Position numbers and translations under genes: made by a program | Shown here: piece after piece, positions 47,851-60,590 of the stretch | How positions within the stretch are numbered: position 1 is the stretch's first letter | Layout: each line of letters starts with the position of its first letter | The notes under the pieces: model-generated | The model's database searches: none | Seen by the model: the letters and a program-made list of their open reading frames with translations, nothing else | Told to the model about the DNA's origin: nothing | Assembly: GCA_949825025.1 (NCBI GenBank) | Contig: OX463779.1 | Coordinates: 44,400,249-44,464,248 of the forward strand | Length of the DNA stretch: 64,000 bases | Direction of reading: 5' to 3' | DNA from: Siphlonurus alternatus | Lineage: Eukaryota; Arthropoda; Insecta; Ephemeroptera; Siphlonuridae

Positions 47851-50504
47851 TGTAAACTCACAAGTCAGTTGAATATTAATACATTTTTAACATTAATTGC
47901 ATAGCATATCATATTAACAGTTTCATTAATATATATATAAATAAACTAAAAATATTAATTGATATATACTAGCTCAATACTCAAAATATTTACGGGGGCA
48001 TACATGACCAAAATGTTTCAATTGTCCCAAAATACCAACCTTTCAATCAATCAATCAATCAAAATATTTACATTTCAGAATTTGCTGCACGATAAAAAAC
48101 TGCTATAAATATAGCAGGTATTTTATATCAAATCGTATAAAAGTTTTCCTTCGAGAAGCGAAACTCAAAAATAAAATCGCAGTGAATAAGTTATGCACTT
48201 GTATATGAGTGGATATTAAATTTATACATGCGAGTTTTTCCACTTTTTTCAGCAACGAGGCACGAATCAGGACTACAGTATTAACATTTTCGTTACATTT
48301 ACATGTAAAATACGACACAAAAAATAAATAAAAAATGTAATTACCTTTACTTGACTTGAAATGTACGTAAAAAAGTGTTAAATCTGCAGTCCAAAAAAAG
48401 GTATCAGTGAAGTTTTCAAACTGACTTGCCCTTTTCGAATGGCTGTAAGAGAAACACCTGTAAAGTACAACTTTTAATAGCTCTTTTCTAAAAGTTATGT
48501 CTTCCTCTTTTCTTTTTTTTTTTTTTTTTCTTTTTTTATCACGATTCATAGAACAGAAATGTTAAATTTAAATTCATTACATAGTAAATTTTATGAACAG
48601 TTAAAATTTTCTGTAATGTCGATAAATTTCAATGAACCAAGTCATTTAACTATTTTAAAGCACATGCATGTTATATAAGAAATGTAATAAATTATAATTT
48701 AATAGTTATCGTATTTTAAGACTTTACCTCAAGTTTCTAAATTATTATACAATAATATTGACATTATAATATTCAAGAGAAGTGTCAACAATTATCAAAG
48801 GAAGGACATCCTACCAGTTTGGTAACTACAAACACATGAGCATGGCAGATTCTTATGCAAATTATTAAACAAATAACCTAAAAACTTTATGAAAATCAAC
48901 ATTGCATCATATTAAAAAAAAAACTTGTTAATTATTGTAATTGAATTCAAACTTTGCATTATTAGTAATGTGCATACTTTGAAAGAAAATTGAATCTATA
49001 TATAGAATCTCATGTATAAAATACATTTTAACTCAAATTCAATATACTGTTTGTATGTTTTTATCACATAAATTTTAATGTGTTATTATTTTTTTATATA
49101 ATAAATATGCACATTTATATAATGCATCTATAAAAAAAAGAGAGAAAAATGAATTAACTTTTAAAAAATAGCACTTGAATACATTTAATACTCTCATGTA
49201 TTATATGTATATATATATATAGGTTACCGTAACAACGTACTGTATATATATAATATAAAAACCAATAAATTAATAATTAATTGAAGAGTAGACACTAACT
49301 AAACGAGTACACAGTATATATAATATTACTAACATTATAACAGCAACTCTAGCATAGAGTCGTCCCTATTGTCACATGAATATCATTTAATTACTAACGA
49401 TAACAACACACATTCGTGCACAGTGGCTGTATATAATATAACTATATCATGTAGAATATTAATATAATATATTATGAACTAGCAAAATATAAAGTGGCAT
49501 TAAGTTTTATGTTCAAAAAGTTGGTGTTATAGTTAGTTATTAAAATGTTGCATTATATTATATAGAGGTTTTTATAAAATAAATATATAAATGCAACCAC
49601 ACAACAACATAATATTTATACAGGGTCACATGGGGGTAGAAAGTGAGTATAATAAAGGTGTTAACGATTGCAATGGGTATCAGACTACTGCATGGTGATA
49701 AATATATATAGAGAGTTCGTCTCTACCAATATATATAATATATAGATCAATTCGTATATATCTCATATTACAGTCAGAGTTACAACCAGGAGAGAGGGAG
49801 AGGGGGGAGAGACAGAAAATACAGCAATTTTCGCCAACGATTCCCAACGAATGAATTAACTGCTTTTGCAGCAGCTCGCATGCAATACACGTTATATTAT
49901 AATATGTCGTTTAATCCTATATCGTCATATATTTTGTCAATTTCAACTACAGTACTTTTTTTTTTTTTTAGTCATTTCATCAGCTATCTCTCTACGTATG
50001 TATTTTCACTGAACTGTTATGCATATTGAATATAGAATATAGAGGTTAATAGAGAGGATAGAGGTTTATGGTTTCATATCACATGCATAGAGCAAGTGAT
50101 CTGTATAAACCATGATAATGACATTTTTTTCTAAAAAAATATTATAAAGCACAATCTTTTTTTATTGTCTCTATAAAAAAATCTAAATATCACATCACTC
50201 AATATGATAATAACACACAATTTAAACAAAAATATTTAAAATTTGTAAATTACATGAAACCAAATATACATCAAAGTTGATAATGTTTTTGCTTAAATTT
50301 ACTGTCGACATATAAGTTACATATATGAATTATTATGATAGTGATACTAAAATTTTGATATGTACATTGTACAGAAGTCATTTTAATGAAAGCCATCTTC
50401 AATATTCTGACATAATCTTTCAGTGATAACAGCTAACGTTACTGTGATCAACGAGACATGGTATCTATTGGAACTGTCTGACACTGAGCTATACATATTA
50501 TATA
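47851..50504. other. AT-rich non-coding stretch
   Basis: The minus-strand frame at 48103-48549 (148 residues) begins with a lysine run from a T-tract and has no recognisable domain, so I do not call it a gene. (TCAA)n of five units lies at about 48040-48060. Otherwise nothing is seen. Confidence 0.45.
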
Positions 50505-50725
50505 CATAGTAAGGGGGGTCGCACATTGCCTTCGTATGGTATCATATGACTTCGTATGATAAATATTTAGAACCGGAATGAGAAACGTATACAATCGCAT
50601 GCGATACGATACGAAGCTGTGTGAGCGCGGTGTATATATATCTTATGACATATATCTCATATAGGTTCTTAATTTTTCTTCATATACGCTGCTAAATCAT
50701 CCAATTCTATGTGAGACAGACCTTA
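50505..50725. repeat. Dispersed repeat family B, copy 2
   Basis: Matches 29660-29880 through ATGACTTCGTATGATAAA, TTTAGAACCGG, ATACGAAGCTGTGTG and TTCTTAATTTTTCTTCATAT. It starts after a G-run with GGGTCGCACATTGCC and ends GTGAGACAGACC. Confidence 0.75.
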
Positions 50726-51275
50726 TATATTTTATACCCGCGGTATCGCTTTCCACTCGTATGAGCTTCCCCTGATCGTATATAGGGTGGTATTGTTGCG
50801 AAACTTTATCACCCTTAAACAATCTACAAAGGAAACGCCCCCTTCCCTATCTATAGTTTTCAACCAACAATCAACATTATGTTACTTCATGAAAACAAAA
50901 AAAAAACATCAAACAGAGACATTAAAATAACTAAATTTTATATCAAAAAAGAATTTTTATTGCTAATTCCTACATCTTATTAACATAGAATGGAAACTGT
51001 GTTTTTATAAAAAAGAGGGAAAAAAATACTTTAATTTTATTAATGTTCAAAATGTCACTGAGATGGTTTTATTGATACCATTATATTGATTAAAATTGAC
51101 GAAGGTTAATTAATAGATTGAGTGCCATGTAATCGATTGAAAAGTCCATATACTATCAATCTTGCTGCAGCATGCTCCGCTTTACTGCGTCACCACAAAG
51201 GTATTATAATATATTATATAAAGTATTAAATGGATCAATGCTGCAACCATGTGATCTGAAAATTTTAATCACATC
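50726..51275. other. AT-rich non-coding stretch
   Basis: No gene or recognised repeat. Confidence 0.5.
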
Positions 51276-51471
51276 AATTTAAAATTCCCACCGGAAGTAT
51301 CCGGAAGTGAGTGCTTTCTGACCTTCCTGTTTTTATTTTAAATAAGACATTTTGAAGAAAGGTTTATAATTAAAGTAATGCGCGTTGGAAAATTTTCAAT
51401 ACTTATTAGTTTTAATACTGGAAGGTCAGAAAGCACTCATTTCCGGTTACTTCTGGTGGGAATTTTAAATT
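51276..51471. mobile_element. 196-bp foldback element
   Basis: AATTTAAAATTCCCACCGGA with GTGAGTGCTTTCTGACCTTCC pairs with GGAAGGTCAGAAAGCACTCA and the complementary right end. Arms are about 52 bp with few mismatches; the centre is AT-rich. No clear target duplication. Confidence 0.85.
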
Positions 51472-51809
51472 CATTTAACTGTATTTAACTTTATATTGCA
51501 TGTGTGAGGGAGAGGGTACCTTTGAATGAAGTTAATATTTTCATAATTAATTTGATTAAAATTTGATTATGTTAACATAAAGCATAACATTATTTTTCAA
51601 AGGATGCGACATGAATATATACTTTCGTTTTCATAAAATAAAGAAAATAATGTAATGACCATGTTAAATGAAGTTCTTTTTTGTACTTGTGATGATCAAA
51701 GCCGTATATGACATTGATTGACAAGAAATATGATAAATAGGTAAATCATATTATACGGTTTTCAGTACTTATAATATGCATGCATGAGGACGAGGAAATA
51801 TACAGTATA

Positions 51810-51887
<78 letters not shown>

Positions 51888-52107
51888 TAAGATATATGAA
51901 GAATTGAAGGTATATAATATTCATATAATATATAATATGAATAAATAAGATATTATCATGCACAAGATTTATACATATTATACTCAGATTATAGAATTTT
52001 ATAGATAGAATTTTTTCCATAACATATATATTTTTATGAAACAAACTTTTGAATGCTTACCTGCATGATTTGAAATAAATTTCTCCTATATATGTATATA
52101 TATTATT
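51472..52107. repeat. AT-rich stretch with (TA)n
   Basis: A (TA)n tract at about 51811-51884 dominates. The minus-strand frame through it (IYIY run) is an artefact. Confidence 0.8.
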
Positions 52108-52327
52108 CGTCTCTCCTGATTTCTGTTCCTCTTATTTTGTATACAATTTCCGAGGAAAAAGTACGAGATTACGTCTTCTTTCCTCTTATTGAGCATCTCA
52201 ATATAAGATGATGTTATTTCTTCTTGGAGCGAAGAAGAAACAATATCTATTTTTTTAAGGTTAAAAGACATAAAAAGATTAGGGTTAGACGTGTAAAGGA
52301 TAAGTTAGAGACGTAATTTTTAAACTG
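52108..52327 (+). repeat. Dispersed repeat family A, copy 4
   Basis: TCTGTTCCTCTTATTTTGTA, CGAGGAAAAAGTACGAGATT, AGCGAAGAAGAAACAATATC and AAAAGATTAGGGTTAGACGT follow the family order. The interior is somewhat shortened relative to copies 1 and 5. Confidence 0.75.
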
Positions 52328-52399
52328 ATCAATTTGATAATGAGAATAATCACACTATATAATATATCATCGACATTTTTTTTTTTTTTTTTTTTGTGA

Positions 52400-52610
52400 A
52401 TACTACACATGACGGCCATGTATTTGCGTCACCAGCTGGTCACGTGACGAACACCGAGTGTACTCCAACAAAACCGCGACGCCAACAAAATTAGAGGACG
52501 TTTCCGCGCCCGCACGAGTTCTTCCCCTCGCTATTTATAGTGCATGTTCATTGAATAACATCAAATGACAGGTGCTCCTCGAAATAAAGTGGACACGCGA
52601 CCTCTAACTG
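52400..52610 (+). promoter_or_regulatory. Promoter- or enhancer-like GC-richer island
   Basis: In a strongly AT-rich setting this island carries CAGCTG and the 10-bp palindrome GTCACGTGAC (about 52439-52448), an E-box of the bHLH-Zip type. CTATTTATAG (52531-52540) fits the MEF2 consensus exactly and could equally serve as a TATA-like element. No downstream exon is recognisable. A cis-regulatory element is an inference. Confidence 0.35.
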
Positions 52611-54152
52611 TTGCCAACCTATATATTATAATAACACTATTATTAATAACGACTGCTGCATAAAGATAATATTTTAATCTAAAAATACTTTCTTAATTTC
52701 AAAAATTTATTTTAATTCTTTAGAATAAATTATTTATATAAATATTTGTTTATAATTTTAAGCATGTATAGCATTATATTTTTATTTTTTATTTCCATGT
52801 TATGGAGAGATAATGAAATACGAGAAACCTGATGCAGATGAGCAGTTGGCATCATAAATATATAAATATACCCTATATTTATAATATACATTACTTTAGA
52901 GAGGACAATAGTTATTTAATAATTATTTTCTTTAATCATACCAATATTTCGATACTGCACGAAAATTAACACCGTTCTGTGGGCGTTTTACACTAATATA
53001 ATGTGTCATATACAGTATAATATTTTAGGGGGCGTAAAGGACGCATTTCTTTTAAATAGACTGCATTTCTCGCACTAAATTTGCAAAAATAAAACTATAT
53101 TTATCTTTTTACGATACTTTTCCAACAAAACTAGCAATAAGGATCTTCAAAATAGCTCCATCACATTATTTTATATTATGTAATGTATTTTTATAAGCAT
53201 GTTATATTACCTTCTATAAAAAAAAAAAGTGGTTATTACGATAAAAATAAGAGCGAAGAAAAGATTCAAAATGAGAAACACCACCTCGTATCATTATATT
53301 AAGGGGGAAACACCAGATGTTCTGGTAAAGTGAAGCGTGACAGTTGTCTTCTTCTTCGCTACTAATGAACTACATGTGGTCATTTGTAGTCTCTGGAAAT
53401 ATAAAAGTGTTATCAACCTTACAAACTGCTGCAAGAGTAGCTCGCCTAGCATCTTCATGACAACCGCATTGTAACGTTGTACTAACATAATGTGAAATTC
53501 TTTTAAAAGAAAAATGTATATAAATATTAAAGTATATGCATGAGTACCACTACAATTAAAATAATTATAATGGCAATGCTGTAACATTGTAAAAAAAAAT
53601 ATATATATTATTATGCGACTCTCTAAAAAATGAAAAAAAAATTAGAACTATATTTTTTTATTATACAATAATGTAATTTTTTTTTTAAGTAGAAATTTAT
53701 ACATGACACAAAAAATAAAATAAAAAGTTGGAGGAAAAAAAAAAAGTTGGGTTTTTGTATTTACAAAATAAGAAGTAAACATAATTATGTAATTATATAC
53801 AGTAGAGATTCTAGTTTTGTTAAAAAGTTCTTATATAATTATGTTATATATTATTATATAGTTTGTCGCAGGAATTAAAACTCTTGCAAGTAATGCAATA
53901 CTTTTAAAACATATTAAATAATTTAATATTGAGTTGATATTCATGCAATCTTGCAAAATAAAAAACTAATACAGATGGGGTGAACTGATGGGATGTACAT
54001 TTTTGTTCCCCTTTTTGCAATTTAGCATGAATAAAAATTAAAAATCAAATATGATGACAAACCATTGAATTTAATTTGCATAATTAAATTACTATTAACT
54101 GAATCAATGTAAGATTATTGTCAAAATCTTACAGTTGATTGCTTAGAGCTAT
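52611..54152. other. AT-rich non-coding stretch
   Basis: The minus-strand 97-residue frame at 53294-53587 has no recognisable motif. Nothing else is seen. Confidence 0.45.
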
Positions 54153-54650
54153 CTATCAACAATCGAAATCATCAAAGTTAGCCCTGGCTTAGAGCTAGAC
54201 CTCATCTATCAACAATCGAAATTATCAAAGTTAGCCCTGGCTTAGAGCTAGACCTCATCTATCAACAATCGAAATTATCAAAGTTAGCCCTGGTTTAGAG
54301 CTTGACCGCATCTATCAACAACCGAAATCATCAAAGTTAGCCCTGGTTTAGAGCTAGACCTCATCTATCAACAATCGAAATCATCAAAGTTAGCCCTGGC
54401 TTAAAGCTATACTCATCTATCAACAATCGAAATCATCAAAGTTAGCCCTGGCTTAAAGCTATACTCATCTATCAACAATCGAAATCATCAAAGTTAGCCC
54501 TGGCTTAAAGCTATACTCATCTATCAACAATCGAAATCATCAAAGTTAGCCCTGGCTTAAAGCTATACTCATCTATCAACAATCGAAATCATCAAAGTTA
54601 GCCCTGGCTTAAAGCTATACTCATCTATGCAATCGGGTGTTTATGACATG
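54153..54650 (+). repeat. Minisatellite, 52/53-bp unit, nine units plus a partial
   Basis: Units start CTATCAACAATCGAAATCAT and contain CAAAGTTAGCCCTGG. Unit starts are at 54153, 54206, 54259, 54312, 54365, 54417, 54469, 54521 and 54573. Unit starts are spaced 53 bp through 54365 and 52 bp from there on. The last five units are 52 bp, essentially identical, and carry GCTTAAAGCTATACTC in place of AGAGCTAGACCTC. A truncated tenth unit starts at 54625. Confidence 0.97.
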
Positions 54651-55236
54651 ATTACATAAAAATCGACGTTTGAATATTGTTTTTATATAAAAATATTTAA
54701 AAGCCTTCTCGAAATACCTGGCGTCAATTAAAAATGATGGTACACCGTCGAGCAGGTTGAGAGGAAGTAGAGGGGAGAACCTGACACCGATGTTTGGAGG
54801 GGAGCGGCCGGTGTGACCACCTCACACGGACAACAGCTGGGGTTCATTCAATCTAAATAAAATTACTATCTAACAATTAGGGACACAATCCTTGACAGAT
54901 GGTACACTCGTCGTCTTGGAAAATTTTCAACTTGCAGTCTTGTTAATCACCATGATACCCAATGTTATTCTTACAGGGCTGCATCAAGACTGGAAAGGGA
55001 AATTTTCCAAGGCGATGAGTGTACATCGTTCCCACACACGTATTTTCATAAAAAATTATATAATTTTTGAGTAAATAAAATTAAGAAAACGAAATAGGCT
55101 CTAGTTTTTTGGAAGAATGTCATAAAGATATATGCATGACTTTTAGTCAAAATTTAGCCAAATCAGCATCTAAAAAAACACAATAAAAAAATTAATAATC
55201 AAAAACTTGACCATATTATTTTTATTGAATCATGCA
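54651..55236. other. Non-coding stretch with a small GC-richer patch
   Basis: About 54715-54850 is GC-richer and ends in ACAACAGCTGGGG. The 60-residue frame at 54892-55074 has no recognised domain. Confidence 0.4.
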
Positions 55237-55255
55237 GGATAATAATAATAATAAC

Positions 55256-55328
<73 letters not shown>
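55237..55328. repeat. (AAT)n microsatellite
   Basis: About 30 AAT units, with one AAC interruption near the start. Poly-asparagine and poly-leucine frames across it are artefacts. Confidence 0.97.
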
Positions 55329-56122
55329 GTTGTTTATTGAGAATTGGTACAGGAAAAAAAACAGTACACAAAGCCCAATGGGTGATAATGATCAATTTGT
55401 TCTTTATCTTTATAGGTGTAAGAATATTTCGGAAAATAATGAGCAATGATGTCATTAATCCATATAATTATAATAACTAATAACCATTCATGAGATCTGT
55501 ACGAGAATTATATAGCTTAGTATGAAAACTATGTTTATTAGCCGTTTCAAATATTAATTTATTTGACAGAAAATATACGTATATAATAGGTTTGATAGAG
55601 GTTGGTTAAATTACATAATGTCTATCAATTAAAGTAGAAAGTTAAAGTGTCATATCGATTCCCACTCATTGTCCAAATTCGTATCAAACATAATAATTAG
55701 AGAGTGAAATAATTAGGTTGCTTCAATTAAGACTGAATTGCAATAGACATTTATTTGCAGGTTAGAATTCGCACCTGAGGCGTTACATCGCGAACAGGTG
55801 GTAGGGGGGGGGGGGGGAGAAAGTGAAGGGTGCCATGCGTGCTAGTACAGAATAAACCCATCTATAAATACATTTAGCCACCCTATACCGAATAAACGAT
55901 CTGTCAGTATAATATCTATTATATCTATTAAAAAAAAAAAAAAGATGAAGTATTTATTTTAATGTAACACGCGATACTATATACAAATCACTCTTGATTA
56001 TTAAAGTTATTTCATTTAATAACCATGTTGACAATATTATAGATATAAATTATTATATTTTATAATATATAATATTCTTATTTTATATAAGTCTATCACA
56101 CAAAAATTACTTAAAAAGAACT
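55329..56122. other. Non-coding stretch with a G-run
   Basis: No gene is seen. A run of about 13 G lies at about 55805-55818 and an A-run at about 55930-55943. Confidence 0.5.
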
Positions 56123-56389
56123 TACCCGAGTTGAAATAAATTTCATCTTTTCTTCACTATTAAACTCTCCTCTCGTCTTTTCTCCTCTTATTTTGCACCA
56201 TTTTAGAGGGGAAAAAAAATATGAAAAAGACAAGATTACGTCTTTTTTCTTCTTCTTGAACATAAAATGTTAGAAATATTGTCTTCATTTCATCCTCACT
56301 TTGAGCGAAGATGTGTTTTAGAGGTAAAAAGATTAGGTTTAGACGTGTAAAGGATGAGTTAAAGACGTAATTTTTCAATTATAAGGGTA
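56123..56389 (+). repeat. Dispersed repeat family A, copy 5
   Basis: Full-length copy, from TACCCGAGTTGAAATAAATT to TTTTTCAATTATAAGGGTA. It is the closest match to copy 1 and gives the uninterrupted GAAATATTGTCTTCATTTC junction that proves the nested insertion in copy 2. Confidence 0.85.
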
Positions 56390-56509
56390 AATAAAGAAAA
56401 TGTTATAAATAGATTTTTCACCACAATTGTATAATAATATCATCTAATTCAGTATTAATTTTGCATGCTAGTGTACTCCTTTAGTATTAAATATATAGCT
56501 GTGGTGAGG

Positions 56510-56830
56510 TTTTAGCTGATAATACGATGGGACCGCAAGCCAAGAAGCTGAGGAAGGAAGAAGAGCACCGGTACTATATATATACGTGCTTGAGGCTGCA
56601 GAACCGTCGTCAGTATACTTGGGTCTTTCATTACTTGGTGTGGCGGACGTTCAACACTCCTCCACAAACTCGGCTCAAAGTTTGGGTCCAACCCTTTGGA
56701 GAACACCCCCCACCACCCCTTCTCTCTAGGGGTCACGTCTGTCCCATAACTTATAGCCCTACAAACCCCAACCAAGCTTCCGTAACTCTCTCCCTCTATC
56801 TCTTATACGTCGCAGTCAATCACAACTAAC
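56510..56830. other. GC-richer island with open frames on both strands
   Basis: About 320 bp of balanced composition, with a 100-residue plus frame starting MGPQAKKLRKEEEHRYYIYT and an 87-residue minus frame. Neither shows a domain I recognise. It could be an exon or promoter of an unrecognised gene; the low-complexity CACCCCCCACCACCCC tract argues for caution. Confidence 0.3.
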
Positions 56831-57409
56831 GAACTATGATTTGCTACACTATTCAAATCAGTATGCACAAAGTATATAGCATGAATACGTCTTGTAAAGA
56901 TGATTTAATAAATTCAAAATGTTAGTCAAGATAATATATTTATTTAAAGTTTTAATACTTTAAATGAATAATATATTAATTATTCAATACTTTTAGAGGA
57001 AACAAAAATAAACTAATACTCTGATGTACTTATTATGAAATTACGAATACAATATACCTAAATGTGCATGAAAATTTAATGACAGTGTTATCCATTATAG
57101 TATCATATATACGAAAAAAAAAAAAAAATTAGAAAAAGTTTCAAAGAGCTTTTATGTATATAAAAAAAAAGTAATAACCTAATAACATGCTATACTCAAC
57201 ATATACAGTTACACGCATCAATAGTAATTGAATTATAAAATTTTTACTAACAACGAACTATATATATGCACGATGGAAAACATAAGAATTAAAAATTTCA
57301 AATTTCATACGAATAATAAAAAATCATGTGTTTCCCATTAACGATTAATCTCAGTAACTTCGGTGTCATAATGTTCATGTATTGAAAATTTCTGTCAGAC
57401 GGAATCGAA
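56831..57409. other. AT-rich non-coding stretch
   Basis: No gene or repeat is recognised. Confidence 0.5.
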
Positions 57410-57860
57410 TTAAATAAATTTTAAAATTTTGATTAATGTTCTGAAATTTAATCGCTTATAAGGTCAGCCGTCAGGATTCACGATAAGAGCATACAACAAC
57501 AACAACATGTATAACGAACGCTTGGCTTCTCCAAGCAATATATAATTATACTTTTGGAAGCTTTGGGATAACCTAATTTCTAACCAATTAGAAGCGCGCA
57601 TTCCTTACTACCCCGCAGTTTTATAGTATCAGATTGACATCTGTTTTCGGACATATGGTTTCGCTAATTCAAGGGGTATGTTTTCTCACAACAGTTCCAT
57701 TTTCGGTTTCCGTCCATAAGCCTCCATGTTAAATTTCTACCTCAATTTTCATAAAACTGATCAGACAGATCCACATTGCAAAATTTATATGCCACCTATT
57801 AATGATAAGTTCAATATTCCCTGCCGATTCCGAGATCTCTATCAACTGAGAATTGCCCTT
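57410..57860 (+). repeat. Dispersed repeat family C, copy 3, with about 190-bp insertion
   Basis: AATTTAATCGCTTATAAGG on the left and TTTTCTCACAACAGTTCC to ATCAACTGAGA on the right follow the order of copies 1 and 2. Between them lies extra sequence (about 57470-57670) with ACAACAACAACA and CTTGGCTTCTCCAAGCAAT, absent from the other copies. Confidence 0.75.
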
Positions 57861-59817
57861 AAAAAGATACTTATACAAGAGTATAACTTTTTTACAATTT
57901 AACTATATTTCAGACATGTGAATGCTATTAATTAATTATAACAATTAGTATTTTACTATGTCAACAATATTATAATACCTTTTTTGTTCATTGTAAATTT
58001 TATAAAGATACAATAACAGTATAGTATGAAATCTATATAAATGTATAAAGACAAAAGGTTCCTTCACATTTAATATTATATAATATAAAAAAGTGATGGT
58101 TTTATGTTCTGGGAAAATAACAGCAGCAGCAGCAGCAGCACCTTGCTCGGATTCCTCTTGGTTTACAAACGGAGGCTGGCTACACAGCCGCGGGCATAAT
58201 CTTCCTTAGAGGTTGCCACGTATATTATATTCACTACAAAACACGCACATCTGAATGTCTTCGATCACTTGTAGTATAACTGAACAGCATTGCTCTTCAA
58301 ATTGTTGTTATTTTTAATATAAAAATGCCTTTTAAAAAAAATATTGGCATTCTTTTATAAATACCAACGAATAACAAAAAAAGAACAACATTAAATTTTA
58401 ATTATTTGTAAATAAAAAAATATTTTTTGATATTTCATATAATTTGAAGTATGTAATAATTAATACGTTATATCGTAATCTCTTTATAATCATGATATTC
58501 ATGATAATTGTTGCTGATGAAAAAAAAAATAGTCCGACTTTTTTTTTAAATCTTTCATCACCAATTTAAATTATTACCAATTAATTAATAATGCAAGTGT
58601 ATGATATAATTCTTCATTCTTTTAACAAGTAGGTAATTTACCATTTATAATAAATGAACAACGACGCCGCCATCATGTTTTTTGCACAACAATGGCGGTA
58701 ACGTCATTTTCACACACAAGTATTTGACCAATTCTCATGTCGGACATTATTAAAAACAATAGTCAGCTGCGTGAGAAATTTGTTTAACAATATATTAATG
58801 ACGTCATGTTATCTTTATATGTTCTTCTTTATACTTGTCTTCCGCTTTATATAAAGTTTCCCAAACTGTTCTCCTACTACCCCCCCTCCCCCTCCATTTT
58901 CTAACAAAACTCAACAACAATGCTACAGTAATAATAGAGCAGCAGTTGTACCGCAATTTTAACACCATGACAATTTAACAATAAATAATTTTATTAAAAA
59001 TATATATTTTTTAAAATTAATAATTTACAAAAAATAAAGAGATAAAAGTTCAAGTTTATATCAATGAAGAAGTTCGTTCTTTTATTTTCTTTTTATCCAT
59101 TGAGAGGTATAGAAATAATATATTACAGTCATGTCGTATATGGCGGCCGGTTGGCGACACGCGACCAAGAAGTACCGGTAGAAAAGACGATGTTTTCTTG
59201 TCATCAAGTTAAGAATAAAAATATCAAACTCTTTGGCCCTGAAGACTGCCATACAACTTTACAACTTGTTGTGGAGAAGAACAATAGCAAAACAAAAGTG
59301 GTTGTAGTGGTGTAACTTGCAATCGATGCGATCAAATCAAATGATAATGCTTCAAGGGATAAGAAAAGAGTTAGGGGAGGAGGGGGTGTACAAAATAAAA
59401 AGGGGGGGGGACAAAAGAACAGGCAATCCGTTTTAAAAAAAAAAGGCTGAAAGCCAATATTTTTTTTTCTTTTGTTATTTATAGTAATTTTATTTGTATT
59501 ATACCTTTAAATGAAGTTTCAAAGTAATTTTATAAACTATAAACAATTTACTTTTATGGAAGTAACGTACTCATTTTAATTAATCCTTAATAATATTATA
59601 GATTAAGTAAATAATTATGGAACAGAACGAGTATTTTTTTTATGTTCTATATGCGTATTATGTTAAACAAACAAATTCAATGCAGGCTTTGCGGGAGTCT
59701 TCAGTAAGACTATAATATAAATACTGTATAATATGATGCAGTATGAGCATATATACAAATTAGCAAAATGGGCATACTATGCAGGGGGTATGCATAACTT
59801 ACAAGTAATGTAAATAT
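57861..59817. other. Non-coding stretch
   Basis: (CAG)n of about seven units lies at about 58123-58141, followed by a GC-richer patch. Another patch near 58660-58700 has two GGCGG/CCGCC-ATC sites. The 83-residue frame at 59064-59315 has no recognised domain. G-runs lie at about 59402-59410. Confidence 0.4.
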
Positions 59818-59843
59818 ATGTACCGGTATGCATACCGGTACAT
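59818..59843. repeat. 26-bp perfect palindrome
   Basis: ATGTACCGGTATG is followed directly by its exact complement. It shares TACCGGTAT with the satellite that begins about 40 bp downstream. Confidence 0.95.
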
Positions 59844-59884
59844 GTCGGTCATATTGATATAAATATTTTATATTCATACCAAAG

Positions 59885-60590
59885 TAAAACACATAAAAAT
59901 TAACTAAATTTTCAAATACAAAATATTAAATAATGAGTTACATCGGCATACAATAAGATCATTCACAATTGCACATGTTAAATTACCGGTATTCAAGCTA
60001 TATTAAATATTTAATACCGGTTGGAAATTATACCGGTAGCAGACTGGCGTAAATAATTAAATTAAAACACATAAAAATTAACTAAATTTTCAAATCCAAA
60101 TATCATATTCAATAACGAGTTACATTGGCATACAATAAGATCATGCCCATGTTAAATTACCGGTATTCAAGCTGTATTAAATATTCAATACCGGTCGGAC
60201 ATTAATACCGATAGCAAACTGGCGTAAATAATTAAAGTAAAGAACATAAAAATCAACTAAATTTTCAAATAAAATATTCAATGATGAGTTACATCGATAT
60301 ACAATATGACAATAAGATCATGCACATATTAAATTACCGGTATTCAAGCTGTATTAAATATTCAATACCGGTCGGACATTAATACCGATAGCAAACTGGC
60401 GTAAATAATTAAAGTAAAGAACATAAAAATCAACTAAATTTTCAAATAAAATATTCAATGATGAGTTACATCGATATACAATATGACAATAAGATCATGC
60501 ACATATTAAATTACCGGTATTCAAGCTGTATTAAATATTCAATACCGGTCGGACATTAATACCGGTAGCAAACTGTGACGTAAATAATTT
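59885..60590. repeat. Satellite array, 174-177-bp unit, four units
   Basis: The anchor AATTACCGGTATTCAAGC starts at 59981, 60155, 60332 and 60509, giving periods of 174, 177 and 177. Each unit has two further ACCGG/ACCGA sites in AATACCGGT(C/T)GGA and TAATACCG(A/G)TAGCA. The last two units are nearly identical; the first two are more diverged. No coding capacity. Confidence 0.95.

Noticed and set aside
48103..48549. 148-residue minus-strand frame
   Set aside because: Begins in a poly-lysine run from a T-tract; no motif, composition or splice support for a protein-coding gene.
54153..54650. CRISPR-like array
   Set aside because: Units are contiguous and identical without unique spacers, and the context is animal DNA; it is a minisatellite.
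55222..55480. Poly-asparagine and poly-leucine frames
   Set aside because: Both are readings of the (AAT)n microsatellite.
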